Positions 8,126 to 17,154 of a DNA stretch of 64,000 bases are shown here, one piece after another. Each line of letters starts with the position of its first letter. Positions within the stretch are counted from its first letter, which is position 1. Position numbers and translations under genes: made by a program. Under the pieces are notes generated by a model. It saw only the letters and a list, made by a program, of their open reading frames with translations. It made no database searches and was not told where the DNA came from. Origin of the DNA: JAJZAM01 sp027391075 (GTDB taxonomy: Bacteria; Actinomycetota; Acidimicrobiia; Acidimicrobiales; Palsa-688); the NCBI GenBank assembly GCA_027391075.1, contig DAHYHI010000071.1, positions 186,001 to 250,000 on the forward strand. Reading direction: 5' to 3'.

Positions 8126-9630
8126 AGATCGGCCCCCCTGTCGGCTGGTGCACCCGGGGCACGCAGCGAGCGGCGGCTCGCGCTGAGCGACGCCGGAGGC
8201 GCAAGCAACTCGAGAACCTCGGCCACCTGGAACATGACCGGCTCGGCGAGAGCCGGTGCGAGTACCTGTACCCCGATCGGCATGCCGTCGTCGCCAGTTC
8301 CGAACGGAACGCTGACCGCTGGATGACCTGCGAGATTTGACGGGATGGTGAAGACGTCGTTGAGGTACATCGTGAGAGGATCCGCCGACTTAGTCCCTAT
8401 CTCGAAGGCCGTGCTCGGCGCGGTTGGCGAGAGGAGGACGTCGAAGTTCTCGTAGGCGGCGGCGAAGTCTTTGATGATCAGAGTCCGCACTTTCTGCGCC
8501 TGACCGTAGTAGGCGTCGTAGTAGCCGGCTGACAGAGCGTAGGTGCCTAGCATGATCCGCCGCTTTACCTCGTCACCGAACCCGGCAGAGCGGCTTCGCA
8601 GGTACATGTCGGTGATGTCCGCGCTGCCCGGGGCCCGTAGACCGTAACGCACCCCGTCATAGCGGGCAAGGTTAGATGAACTCTCGGCTGGGGCGATCAG
8701 GTAGTAGGCGGAGAGACCGAACGTCACTGCGGGAACGCTCACCTGATCAACCTTCGCCCCGGCCCCGGCGAGCGCGTCAGCCGCAAGGGCCAGTCTCGCC
8801 TTGACGTCGTCTGCCATTCCTTCAGCGCCTTGCATCTCTGTTATAAGTCCTACCCTGAGCCCGTCGACACCGGACCCCAGGCGCGAAGCCGAACGCTCCG
8901 TCGCTTCGCCCAGGCAGGTGGAGTCCATAGGGTCCGGCCCTGAAATGACGTCTAGAAGCGCTGCTGCGTCGGCGACGCTCATAGCGAACGGACCGACCTG
9001 GTCCAGGGAACTGGCGAAGGCTATAAGCCCGTACCTCGACACGAGCCCGTAAGTTGGTTTGACGCCGACGACCCCGCACAGCGCCGCCGGCTGGCGGATC
9101 GAACCGCCCGTGTCAGAGCCGAGAGCTCCTGCAGCGAACCCAGCCGCAACCGCCGCAGCGCTACCTCCCGATGATCCGCCCGGCACCCGGGTCTGGTCGT
9201 GGGGGTTACGGGTCGGGCCGAAGGCCGAGTTTTCCGTCGAGGAGCCCATGGCGAACTCGTCGAGGTTCGTCTTTCCCACGAACACAGCCCCTGCCGCCGC
9301 GAGGCGTTGCACGACCGTCGCGTCGTAGGGCGGGTGCCAACCTTGAAGGATCTTCGACGAGCAGGTGGTCGGAGTGCCGGCTGTGCACAGGTTGTCTTTA
9401 AGCGCGATCGGGACGCCTGCTAGAGGCCCTGGGTCGCCACCCCCGGCGACAATGCCGTCAACCATGCTCGCCGCTACACGGGCCTGCTCGGCCGTGACCT
9501 CGTTGAAAGCGTGAACTCCAGCCTCGTGTGAAGCAACCACCTCCAGGTGAGCGTCGAGTACGTCCAGGGCGCTCACTTCGCCGGATCTGACCGAAGCAGC
9601 GACGGAGAGCACTCCGAAGGTGGCAGTCAC
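8122..9630 (-). CDS. gatA: Asp/Glu-tRNA(Asn/Gln) amidotransferase subunit A
   Basis: The amidase subunit that hydrolyses glutamine and sends ammonia to GatB. The Ser-cisSer-Lys triad is visible: Lys78 in ALKDN, Ser153 in GGSSGGSAAA and Ser177 in GSDTGGSIRQPA, matching known GatA numbering within one residue. 502 aa is normal. It overlaps gatC and gatB by 4 nt each, so the three subunits are translated in a coupled way. Confidence 0.97.
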   Translation of the reverse strand: MTATFGVLSVAASVRSGEVSALDVLDAHLEVVASHEAGVHAFNEVTAEQARVAASMVDGIVAGGGDPGPLAGVPIALKDNLCTAGTPTTCSSKILQGWHPPYDATVVQRLAAAGAVFVGKTNLDEFAMGSSTENSAFGPTRNPHDQTRVPGGSSGGSAAAVAAGFAAGALGSDTGGSIRQPAALCGVVGVKPTYGLVSRYGLIAFASSLDQVGPFAMSVADAAALLDVISGPDPMDSTCLGEATERSASRLGSGVDGLRVGLITEMQGAEGMADDVKARLALAADALAGAGAKVDQVSVPAVTFGLSAYYLIAPAESSSNLARYDGVRYGLRAPGSADITDMYLRSRSAGFGDEVKRRIMLGTYALSAGYYDAYYGQAQKVRTLIIKDFAAAYENFDVLLSPTAPSTAFEIGTKSADPLTMYLNDVFTIPSNLAGHPAVSVPFGTGDDGMPIGVQVLAPALAEPVMFQVAEVLELLAPPASLSASRRSLRAPGAPADRGADL

Positions 9631-9929
9631 TGAGAGTCCCCCAGGATCTTCGGCACCCTGAAGCGGTGGTCTTCCACTTCAGGGGCCTCAGCTAGGACTG
9701 TCGCCCGGTCTAGGCTCGCCGTGACGACGTCGTCGCGCAGGACGTTGACAAGGGGCAGCGCGTGGGCGGTTGGGACCACCCCGGTGGTGTCTAAGGATTC
9801 GACGTCTCGCGCATGGTCAAGCACTGCCGCCAGCTGCTGGGTGAAGCGGGTCAGCTCCTCCTGGCTCAGCTGCAGCCGTGCGAGGCGCGCCACGTGAGCG
9901 ACGTCATCGGTTGTAATGGACCGGGGCAT
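9627..9929 (-). CDS. gatC: Asp/Glu-tRNA(Asn/Gln) amidotransferase subunit C
   Basis: Small stabilising subunit that wraps around GatA and GatB. The sequence begins MPRSITTDDVAHVARLARL, the typical GatC opening, and ends with the FRVPKIL segment. I chose ATG 9929 rather than the GTG 6 nt upstream because TAGCAT lies exactly 6 nt before this ATG, implying a leaderless mRNA beginning at the ATG. First gene of gatC-gatA-gatB-lipoprotein. Confidence 0.93.
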   Translation of the reverse strand: MPRSITTDDVAHVARLARLQLSQEELTRFTQQLAAVLDHARDVESLDTTGVVPTAHALPLVNVLRDDVVTASLDRATVLAEAPEVEDHRFRVPKILGDSQ

Positions 9930-9941
9930 GCCCACATGCTA
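9930..9941 (-). promoter_or_regulatory. Leaderless-type -10 element of gatC
   Basis: TAGCAT at 9941-9936, then 6 nt, then the gatC ATG. This decides between two in-frame starts. Confidence 0.55.
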
Positions 9942-10052
9942 GGAGAAGGCCCCGTCGGAACTGAGCAACCGGATTCGCGATAGGTTCTGCCCGGGTGGAA
10001 GCGGCACGTCGCAGGCCGCCCGCTAGTACTGTCGAAACGCCGATCACGGGGG

Positions 10053-10481
10053 ATGCCCGAAGTGACCCGATACCCTTTCCTGAGCGAAGAGTGGATCCAA
10101 CAGACTCGCCTGATCCGCGAAGAGTTCAAAGACCGCGCTCCCGCCGTCACGATGAGCGTGAGAATGAACCAGATAATAAGCGACGTACCGTTCGGGGTGG
10201 GCGTGGTCCACGCCCACCTGGACACCTCGTCGGGGGTTCTCGACGTCGAGACAGGCCACGTCGAGTCGCCTGACGTGACGGTGACCATGCCCTACGACGT
10301 GGCCCGGGCCCTACTGGTAGACGGCGACGCCAGCGCCGCCATGAACGCATTCATGAGCGGCAGGATCAAAGTGGACGGGGACATCACCAAGCTCCTTGGC
10401 CTCCAGGTTCCCGCTTCGAGCGCCGCCGCCAGCCCCGAGGCGGCCCTGGTCGTAGAGCGGATCAAGTCGATCACCGAGTAA
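10053..10481 (+). CDS. SCP2 sterol-carrier-domain protein
   Basis: A 142-aa protein that is nearly all one SCP2-like lipid-binding domain: a hydrophobic beta-sheet part (VGVVHAHLDTSSGVLDVETG, then PDVTVTMPYDVARALLVDGD) and the family element AFMSGRIKVDGDITKLLGL. Such small proteins bind acyl-CoA, sterol or similar lipids in the cytosol; no ligand can be assigned. The ATG at 10053 has its G-rich tract directly adjacent, so GTG 10062, with GGGGGA 8 nt upstream, may be the real start. A 32-nt gap separates it from the ABC-F gene. Confidence 0.88.
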   Translation: MPEVTRYPFLSEEWIQQTRLIREEFKDRAPAVTMSVRMNQIISDVPFGVGVVHAHLDTSSGVLDVETGHVESPDVTVTMPYDVARALLVDGDASAAMNAFMSGRIKVDGDITKLLGLQVPASSAAASPEAALVVERIKSITE

Positions 10482-10513
10482 GAAGCTGGCCGCGACGGTA
10501 ACCTGCCGGGGAC

Positions 10514-12283
10514 GTGGCTATCCTCGCAGACCTCCAAGCCGTAGCCGTAAGACGCTCGGATAGGACTCTCTTCGAAGAGTTGAGCGTGACAGTCGCGCAC
10601 GGCGACAGGGTGGGCGTCGTAGGCATCAACGGGGCCGGCAAGTCCACACTGCTCCGCATCCTGGCAGGGGTGGACCGACCCGACACGGGTACAGTCCGCT
10701 ACGGGTCTGGTGTCACGATCGGTTACCTGGAGCAAGACCCCGAGCTACCCGAAGGCACAGTCGGCTCCGCCGTCGGCGACGGGTGGGAGGCGGCGGCTAC
10801 TCTCGACCGGCTAGGGATGGGACAGCTGACCCGGTCTCAGTGCCGGACTCTGTCGGGAGGGCAGCGCAAGAGGGTTGCTCTGGCCCGGGTCCTCACCCAT
10901 CCCGCCGACCTGCTCGTGCTCGACGAACCGACCAACCACCTGGACCTGGCAACAGTTGTGTGGCTTACTGAGCGTCTGGCTAGATGGCGGGGTGGCCTCG
11001 TACTGGTAAGCCATGACCGACATCTCCTCGACGCCTTGTGCACGCGAATGGTGGAGTTGGACCGTGGCCGCGACTTCAGCCATGAGGGGAGCTACAGCGC
11101 TTACCTCGAGTCCCGGGCATTGCGCGAGGTCAAAGCGTCGAGCGCCGAGGCCACGCGGCGCAACCTGGCTCGACGCGAGCTCGAGTGGCTCCGCAGGGGA
11201 GCGCCGGCCCGTAGCCGCAAGCCGCAAGCCCGGGTGGACGCAGCCAAAGCCTTGATCAACAGCCGACCTCAGGCAGCTGCCCGCCCGACGAAGCTCGGTC
11301 TCGCCATGGGGACCCCCAGGCTCGGCGACAAGGTGATTTCCTGCGAGGACGTCAGCTACCGGTACTCCGGTTCTCAACCCATGGTTCTCGACGGGATTAG
11401 TTTGTCGATAGGCCCCGCGGAGCGTCTGGGAGTGCTCGGAGGTAACGGCACCGGCAAGACGACCCTCTTGGACTTGATAGCCGGGGTCCGCAAGCCGGTC
11501 AGCGGCCGGATCGAGACCGGGTCGACGGTCACGGTCGGCTACTACAGCCAAAGCGGCGTCGAGCTCGACGCAGATGCTCGGGTTCGCGACCTGGTCGCTG
11601 GCGATTTCAAAGCGCCAGGTAGCCCGGAAGACAACCTTCTCATGGAGAGCTTCTGGTTCAGCGGGGAGCTTCCCTTCGCGAGGGTGTCGACCTTGTCAGG
11701 GGGCGAACGCCGCCGCCTGCAACTGCTCGTCGTCCTGGCCAGCCAGCCCAACGTCCTGTTACTCGACGAGCCGACCAACGACTTGGACCTCGACACTCTG
11801 CGGGTACTTGAAGATTTCCTCGCCGACTGGCCAGGCGCACTGGTAGCAGTCAGCCACGACAGGGCGTTCCTCGAAAGGTCGGTGGACCGAATCGTCGCCC
11901 TCGACGCACGTGGCTCCCTCCGGGAGGTACCCGGGGGTTTGGCCGCCTGGATTGCCGAGGCAGCGACCCCCACCCGCCCGGGCGCTCGCGGAGCTCTTGC
12001 GGGAGTAGCCGAGACCCCCGCGAGAAGTGTCACGGCGAAGACTGCACCTCGACGAGATTCACACCAGCCGGCCAGACCTCAGCGACCGACCGGGCGCGCC
12101 CTTCGGGAGGTGGAGAAAAAGCTTGCCGGCGCCACACGCATTCGCGACGTCCTAGCCGAGAAGCTGGCCTCGACCTCCGACCATCGGGAGGCAGCGGAGA
12201 TTGCGGCGCAGCTAGCCGACGCGTCCGCCCAGGTCGACAGCCTTGAAGAGATCTGGCTGGAGATCGCCGAAGTCAACGGTTGA
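10514..12283 (+). CDS. uup: ABC-F family ATPase, Uup type
   Basis: Soluble protein of 589 aa with two ABC domains and no membrane segments, as in ribosome-associated ABC-F factors. Domain 1 has Walker A GINGAGKST, signature LSGGQRKR and Walker B LLVLDEPTNHLD; domain 2 has GGNGTGKTT, LSGGERRR and LLLDEPTNDLD. The interdomain linker (ARRELEWLRRGAPARSRKPQAR) is the Arg-rich Uup-type arm, and the last ~70 residues form a charged coiled coil typical of Uup. Likely role is in translation or ribosome quality control rather than transport. GTG start at 10514; a TAACCT hexamer 9 nt upstream hints at a very short 5' leader. Confidence 0.9.
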   Translation: MAILADLQAVAVRRSDRTLFEELSVTVAHGDRVGVVGINGAGKSTLLRILAGVDRPDTGTVRYGSGVTIGYLEQDPELPEGTVGSAVGDGWEAAATLDRLGMGQLTRSQCRTLSGGQRKRVALARVLTHPADLLVLDEPTNHLDLATVVWLTERLARWRGGLVLVSHDRHLLDALCTRMVELDRGRDFSHEGSYSAYLESRALREVKASSAEATRRNLARRELEWLRRGAPARSRKPQARVDAAKALINSRPQAAARPTKLGLAMGTPRLGDKVISCEDVSYRYSGSQPMVLDGISLSIGPAERLGVLGGNGTGKTTLLDLIAGVRKPVSGRIETGSTVTVGYYSQSGVELDADARVRDLVAGDFKAPGSPEDNLLMESFWFSGELPFARVSTLSGGERRRLQLLVVLASQPNVLLLDEPTNDLDLDTLRVLEDFLADWPGALVAVSHDRAFLERSVDRIVALDARGSLREVPGGLAAWIAEAATPTRPGARGALAGVAETPARSVTAKTAPRRDSHQPARPQRPTGRALREVEKKLAGATRIRDVLAEKLASTSDHREAAEIAAQLADASAQVDSLEEIWLEIAEVNG

Positions 12284-12407
12284 AGTCACCCAAACAGGCG
12301 GCAGCGCCGTATACCTGACGTGAGTCAAAGTTCTCTCGGGGAATACACCACCACCGAGAAGGCTTTCCTCTCGACACGCACCACGACGCCGCTTCCAAGG
12401 AGAGCCA

Positions 12408-13955
12408 GTGACAAATCGTCCCGCCACGTTGCCCCGAGTCGACCGTGACGAGGTATTCCTCGAGTACACGAAAAGCATCTGTCCGGTGTGCAAAGTGGTA
12501 ATTGACGCAGAGGTCAACGCCCGCGGCGGACGGATCGTGCTGTCGAAGAGGTGCCGGGATCATGGCAAGTTCGAGGCGCTCATCTCCTCTGACGCCGAGG
12601 GGTACCTGGCGGCGCTGCGCTACAACAAGCCGGGCACGCTGCCTCTGGCCACCCAGACCGAGGTCGTCGACGGGTGCCCTTTGGACTGCGGCATGTGCCC
12701 AGACCACAAGCAGCACGCCTGCCTGGGGATCATCGAGGTGAACTCCAACTGCAACCTCGACTGCCCGATCTGCTTCGCTGACTCCGGGCATCAGCCCGAC
12801 CACTTCGTGCTGTCCCTAGCCCAGATCGAGACGGCGCTCGACGCTTTCGTCAAGGCCGAGGGCGAGCCCGAAGTGGTCATGTTCTCCGGTGGCGAGCCGA
12901 CGATCCACCCCCACATTCTCGAAGCCATGGAGCTGGCCTACGCCAAAGGCGTCAAGAACGTCACGCTCAACACGAACGGGATCCGCTTGGCGCACGACCG
13001 CAAGTTCGTGAAGGCGCTGGCGGCTATGGCCCCCAAACCCCCGGGGATCTACCTGCAGTTCGACGGTCTGAGAGAGCAGACTCATCTCGCGATCCGGGCG
13101 CGCGACCTGCGCGCTGCGAAGCAGGCGGCGCTCGACAACTGCGCCGAGGCGGGGCTGATCGTGACCTTGGCAGCGGCGATCGAGAGGGACGTCAACGACG
13201 ACGAGGTGGGAAACATCGTCCGCTTCGGCATTAAACACCCGGCGGTGCGGGCGGTGGCATTCCAGCCCGTCACCCACTCGGGCCGCCACTTGGAGTTCGA
13301 TCCTATGGAACGGCTCTGCAACGCAGACGTCGTGGACGGCCTGGTAGAGCAGTGCCCCGACTGGTTCAAGAAGTCGGACTTCTTCCCGGTGCCGTGCTGC
13401 TTCCCGACGTGCCGGTCTATCACCTACCTCCTGGTGGAAGGCGACAACGTGGTGCCGATCCCCAGGCTGGTCGACCTCGACGAGCATCTCGACTACGTCA
13501 CTAACCGGGCGCTGCCGGACTTCACCGTCCGGCACGCCCTGGAGAAGCTGTGGAGTGCCTCGGCGTTGCCGGGCACAGAGGCCAGCGCTACCGAGCTGGA
13601 ATGCGCGACTTGCGGGATCGACCTTCCCGACGCCGTCAAGAGCCTCACTGACAAAGCTTTCATGATCGTCATTCAGGACTTCCAAGACCCCTACACCTTG
13701 AACGTCAAGCAGCTGATGAAATGCTGTGTAGAGGAGCTGACCCACGACGGGCGTATCATCCCCTTCTGCGCCTACAACTCGGTCGGCTACCGTGAGCAGG
13801 TCAAGGCCGACCTCACAGGAAAGACTGTTGCCCCGCTAGTGCCGAACTCGAGCGCCCTGGCCCAGCTGCTCCTCACCACCACCTCAGGCGCCCGTACCGC
13901 CGAAGTGACGATAGGAAAGAAGGACCAGACGAACGTGGGCCGGGGCCTGTCGTGA
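12408..13955 (+). CDS. COG1964-type radical SAM enzyme (Tes/MJ0619-like)
   Basis: A 515-aa radical SAM enzyme with extra metal-binding Cys. Order: an N-terminal ICPVC ... RCRDHG zinc/rubredoxin-like site; CPLDCGMCPDHKQHAC; then the radical SAM CxxxCxxC (C115-C119-C122 in CNLDCPIC) followed by MFSGGEPTIHP; and C-terminal CATCGID, CC and PFCAYN sites. This layout is that of the MJ0619 family, in which archaeal Tes couples two lipid tails to build membrane-spanning tetraethers; MJ0619 itself was earlier assigned a pterin methylation role. Whether this bacterial copy acts on lipids is unknown, but it is coupled to a methyltransferase and sits near lipid genes. GTG start with AAGGAG 5 nt upstream. 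Confidence 0.85.
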   Translation: MTNRPATLPRVDRDEVFLEYTKSICPVCKVVIDAEVNARGGRIVLSKRCRDHGKFEALISSDAEGYLAALRYNKPGTLPLATQTEVVDGCPLDCGMCPDHKQHACLGIIEVNSNCNLDCPICFADSGHQPDHFVLSLAQIETALDAFVKAEGEPEVVMFSGGEPTIHPHILEAMELAYAKGVKNVTLNTNGIRLAHDRKFVKALAAMAPKPPGIYLQFDGLREQTHLAIRARDLRAAKQAALDNCAEAGLIVTLAAAIERDVNDDEVGNIVRFGIKHPAVRAVAFQPVTHSGRHLEFDPMERLCNADVVDGLVEQCPDWFKKSDFFPVPCCFPTCRSITYLLVEGDNVVPIPRLVDLDEHLDYVTNRALPDFTVRHALEKLWSASALPGTEASATELECATCGIDLPDAVKSLTDKAFMIVIQDFQDPYTLNVKQLMKCCVEELTHDGRIIPFCAYNSVGYREQVKADLTGKTVAPLVPNSSALAQLLLTTTSGARTAEVTIGKKDQTNVGRGLS

Positions 13956-14773
13956 TCGTCGAACCGAGCGGGTCCCTGCCCGCCGAGCCAGCGGAAATCA
14001 AGGCGTGCTGTGCCGCCGGGTACCAGTCCGACGTCGTGGCGCTGATCCTCGGGGAGAGCTACCACCCTGGAGGGTCTGCGCTTACCCGCCGGCTGGCCGT
14101 CGCCGTAGGCGTGTCCGCCGGCTGCGAGGTCCTCGACGTGGCCTCGGGACCGGGGTCCACAGCGATGCTGCTCGCACGCGAGTTCCGCGCTTCGGTGCTG
14201 GGTGTCGACCTGGGGGAAGGTGCGGTCGCTCAGGCGAACCGGCGAGCTGCCGACGCCGGCATGGCGGGTTACGGACCGGGGCAAGTGCACTTCGAGGTCG
14301 GCGATGCTGAGCGCCTCCCCATAGCCGACGCATCGGTCGACGTCGTGGTGAGCGAGTGCGCCCTGTGCACCTTCCCGGACAAGCTGGCGGCCGCAGCCGA
14401 GATGGCCAGGGTCGTCCGTCCCGGTGGCCGCATCGGGATCACCGACGTCGTCTTGGACCCGGACCGCCTCGACCCTGAGCTCGCCGACCTCGCCGGGTGG
14501 ATAGCCTGCCTGGCTGACGCCCGACCCGTGGAGGGTTACCGGGCCGTTTTCACCTCCGCTGGTCTTGAGACTGTCTCGGTGGAACGCCACGACCAAGCCC
14601 TCGGCGACATGATCGACATGATAGACGCCCGGATCACCGCCCTGGCGATGGCCGATAGCGCTGCTTTAGCCGACGTGGACCTCCCGTCGGTACGGCGGCG
14701 GATTGCGGTCGCAAGACGGGCGGTAGCCGACGGCGTCGCCGGCTACGTGCTCATGGTCGCTCGCCGGCCATGA
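13952..14773 (+). CDS. Class I SAM-dependent methyltransferase, ArsM/UbiE-like
   Basis: 273 aa. The N-terminus has KACCAAGYQSD...LGESYHPGGSALTRRL, a pattern shared with ArsM-like methyltransferases; motif I is VLDVASGPGSTAML, followed by DAERLPIADASVDVVVSECAL and VVRPGGRIGITDV. The GTG start overlaps the radical SAM stop by 4 nt, so the two are translated together and probably act in one pathway. The substrate is unknown; arsenite methylation is possible by motif, but no arsenic genes are nearby. It could modify the product of the radical SAM enzyme. Its 3' end overlaps the convergent CDP-alcohol gene by 23 nt. Confidence 0.85.
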   Translation: MIVEPSGSLPAEPAEIKACCAAGYQSDVVALILGESYHPGGSALTRRLAVAVGVSAGCEVLDVASGPGSTAMLLAREFRASVLGVDLGEGAVAQANRRAADAGMAGYGPGQVHFEVGDAERLPIADASVDVVVSECALCTFPDKLAAAAEMARVVRPGGRIGITDVVLDPDRLDPELADLAGWIACLADARPVEGYRAVFTSAGLETVSVERHDQALGDMIDMIDARITALAMADSAALADVDLPSVRRRIAVARRAVADGVAGYVLMVARRP

Positions 14774-15518
14774 TCCTCGTCGCTGACCGTCTTGAGCGCT
14801 TAGGGTTGCGAAGTGCCCGTAGGGCGAGCACGGCTTGCATGGCCGCGGCCGGGCGCAGCAGAGCCGGACGGGGCACTTCCACCATCTCGCCTTTTGCGAA
14901 GCTCGCCACGGTCACAGCCGCTACGGGCGCGACCCAGGCAAGGCCAGCTGCCGCTAGAACCCTTCGATCCGTTTCGTTACGCCAGGCGAACCAGGCCCAG
15001 AAGGCGGCATCCGCCAACGAGTCGGCGTAATGGCCGAACTGGGTGGGACCGGCGCGACGCGCGAGGATGCCGTCGGCTTTGTCCGACAAGATTGCAGCCA
15101 CACCCAGCCATGGCCGGCCGCCTACCATGGCTGGCGAGTTTGCCACAGCCGGCAGGTTTGCCCGCAGCAGGGTGAGGGCGCTCGCCGAGCCGATCGACCG
15201 GCGCGGGCCGAGCATCCCGAGGTGTGTGACCGCCATCGCCCAGCTGATCCCCACCCAGGTACGACGAGGCCGGGCCAGTCGCGCCAGCGCAGCGTGCATT
15301 ACCGTAATTTCCACTGCCGCCCACGGATGAGCGACCGCCTGGCGCACCGACCGGCGCCCGGTCGCCAGGGCGAACCGACCCCAACTCGCCACACCCCACC
15401 CGCCTGCCCGCAATCCTGCCAGAAGGTCATCGGTAGCCGCTCGGCTTTCGACCGCACCGATCCGATCTCCCCGGCCGGCAGACCGCGCCCTAAGCTGGGC
15501 GGACGACAAGAAAGCCAC
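14751..15518 (-). CDS. CDP-alcohol phosphotransferase-motif membrane protein
   Basis: Contains the complete CDP-alcohol phosphotransferase signature DKADGILAR-x7-G-x3-D-x3-D (about residues 146-170 from this start), whose Asp residues bind two metal ions and the CDP-alcohol. The family makes phospholipids by joining a CDP-activated lipid and an alcohol in the membrane. Several hydrophobic segments flank the motif. The ORF stays open to a GTG at 15638, but that overlaps the divergent flavoprotein gene by 42 nt; GTG 15518 avoids this and still includes all recognisable sequence, so the start is uncertain. The acceptor alcohol cannot be predicted. It is convergent with the radical SAM/methyltransferase pair. 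Confidence 0.75.
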   Translation of the reverse strand: MAFLSSAQLRARSAGRGDRIGAVESRAATDDLLAGLRAGGWGVASWGRFALATGRRSVRQAVAHPWAAVEITVMHAALARLARPRRTWVGISWAMAVTHLGMLGPRRSIGSASALTLLRANLPAVANSPAMVGGRPWLGVAAILSDKADGILARRAGPTQFGHYADSLADAAFWAWFAWRNETDRRVLAAAGLAWVAPVAAVTVASFAKGEMVEVPRPALLRPAAAMQAVLALRALRNPKRSRRSATRIMAGERP

Positions 15519-15596
15519 GGCATTGGACAGTAGTGCGCGCCAACCCTTCCACGAACCCTCGGAGGGCTTGCGGTACCTCGGCTCAGGGAAGCGGCC

Positions 15597-17144
15597 ATGA
15601 AAGGAGTCGAGGAGATCGTGGTGATCGGCGGCGGCCACAACGGTCTCGTCGCAGCCTGCTACCTGGCCCGGGCCGGGCTTTCGGTGACTGTGCTCGAAGC
15701 CGCCCCGGCGGTGGGCGGAGGGTCACGCACCGAGGAGACGATCCCCGGATATCGCTTCGACACCCACTCCGCCGCGCACAACATAATCAACATGACGAGC
15801 ATCCCCTACGACCTCGACCTGCTCGGGGCCGGGTTGCGCTATGTCGAGATGGATCCGTTCGCGATCGGCGTGGCGCCCGACCAGCCGATCCTGCGCTTCT
15901 TCCGGTCGATAGAAGCGACTCTCAGCCACCTCGCCGTCGACGATCCCTCCGAAGCAGCCCGCTACGAGGCGTGGATGGACTGGGCGGTGCCGTTGGTCGA
16001 CGCCGCCGTCGGGTTCCTCGAAGGGGGTGGTCCCCGCAGCGGGCTAGGAGCGGCGTTCGCTGCTACAAGAGCATTACGCCGCCTCGGCGGCCCGGCGTCT
16101 ATGGCCGCGGCGACGCTGGCCCCTTACGGGTCGCTGCTGTCCCGGCTGTTCACCACCGAGCGGGTCCGGGCGCCGGTAGCCGCGTTCGCCGCGCACGCGT
16201 CGGTCGGGCCTGACGCGCCGGGCGGGGCGTACTTCGCCGTGTGGCAGGCCGCCTACCACCGTTTCGGGCAGTGGCATGCTCTCGGCGGCGCACAAGCCCT
16301 CGCCGACGCCCTCGCCCTGCGGCTCGCCTCCTACGGCGGCCGTGTGGTCACGGGTTGCCCTGTCGACGCCATCGAAACCCGGTCGGGGAAGGTGAGCGGG
16401 ATTCGCGCCGTCGGCGGCGAACGCTACCCTGCGGACGCTGTCCTCGCTGCGATCCACCCCCAAGTAGCGCTCGACATGGTGGAGCCGTCACCGGACGGTG
16501 ATTTGGTGGAGGGGCTGCGCGCCGCGCACACCGGAAACGCCGTGCAGCTAGTCGTGCACGTCGCTACGACAGCCCTGCCCGCCTACCAGGGGGCGCAACC
16601 CGGCGACTGGAACGGGCTGCAAAGCCACGTCGGAAGTATCCACGAGCTGTCCGCCGGCTTCGCCGAAGCGCAGGCCCGTCGCCTGCCCGTTCGCCCGCCG
16701 ACCTACGCGTTCACACCTAGCGCCCTCGACGCCGGGCTCGCCCCTCCTGGCCACCACACCGTCTATCTCGCCTGCCCGTGCGCGCCCGCGGCCGTCGACG
16801 GCGGATGGAGCGTGCACGCCGAGCCTTTCGCCGAAGCCATGTTCGACCAGATGGAGGCCCACGCCCCTGGATTTCGGGACTCCATCGTCGACTGGCATAT
16901 ACGGACCCCCGAGTTGATGGCAAGAGAGCTGCGCCTACCCGGCGCCCACCCGATGCATCTCGACATCACCTTGGACCAGCTCGGGCCGCTGCGGCCAACA
17001 CGGGCGCTGGGGAACCACCGCACCCCGGTCGCCGGGCTGCTCCTAGCCGGTGCCGGCAGCTCCCCCACCGGCGGGATATCCGGGCTACCGGGACGCAACG
17101 CCGCCCGAAGGCTCCTAGCCGACCTGAAGCACAAAGACCGGTGA
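15597..17144 (+). CDS. Phytoene-desaturase-like FAD oxidoreductase (COG1233)
   Basis: 515 aa, with an N-terminal FAD-binding Rossmann motif VVIGGGHNGLVAACYLARAG, an Arg-containing GGGSRTEE segment and the C-terminal FAD-closing stretch LLLAGAGSSPTGGISGLPG. This is the CrtI-like amine-oxidase fold that adds or removes double bonds in isoprenoid or lipid chains, but many members have unknown substrates. No carotenoid genes (crtB, crtE) are in the window, so carotenoid synthesis is not supported. A role in saturating or desaturating a membrane lipid would suit its neighbours; that is inference. ATG 15597 is preceded by AGGGAAG. Confidence 0.85.
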   Translation: MKGVEEIVVIGGGHNGLVAACYLARAGLSVTVLEAAPAVGGGSRTEETIPGYRFDTHSAAHNIINMTSIPYDLDLLGAGLRYVEMDPFAIGVAPDQPILRFFRSIEATLSHLAVDDPSEAARYEAWMDWAVPLVDAAVGFLEGGGPRSGLGAAFAATRALRRLGGPASMAAATLAPYGSLLSRLFTTERVRAPVAAFAAHASVGPDAPGGAYFAVWQAAYHRFGQWHALGGAQALADALALRLASYGGRVVTGCPVDAIETRSGKVSGIRAVGGERYPADAVLAAIHPQVALDMVEPSPDGDLVEGLRAAHTGNAVQLVVHVATTALPAYQGAQPGDWNGLQSHVGSIHELSAGFAEAQARRLPVRPPTYAFTPSALDAGLAPPGHHTVYLACPCAPAAVDGGWSVHAEPFAEAMFDQMEAHAPGFRDSIVDWHIRTPELMARELRLPGAHPMHLDITLDQLGPLRPTRALGNHRTPVAGLLLAGAGSSPTGGISGLPGRNAARRLLADLKHKDR

Positions 17145-17154
17145 CCGCCGGCGG

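Noticed and set aside
13952..14773. Arsenite methyltransferase (ArsM) assignment
   Set aside because: The KACC and HPGG elements recall ArsM, but no arsR, arsC or arsenic transporter is nearby and coupling to the radical SAM gene points elsewhere; kept only as an alternative.
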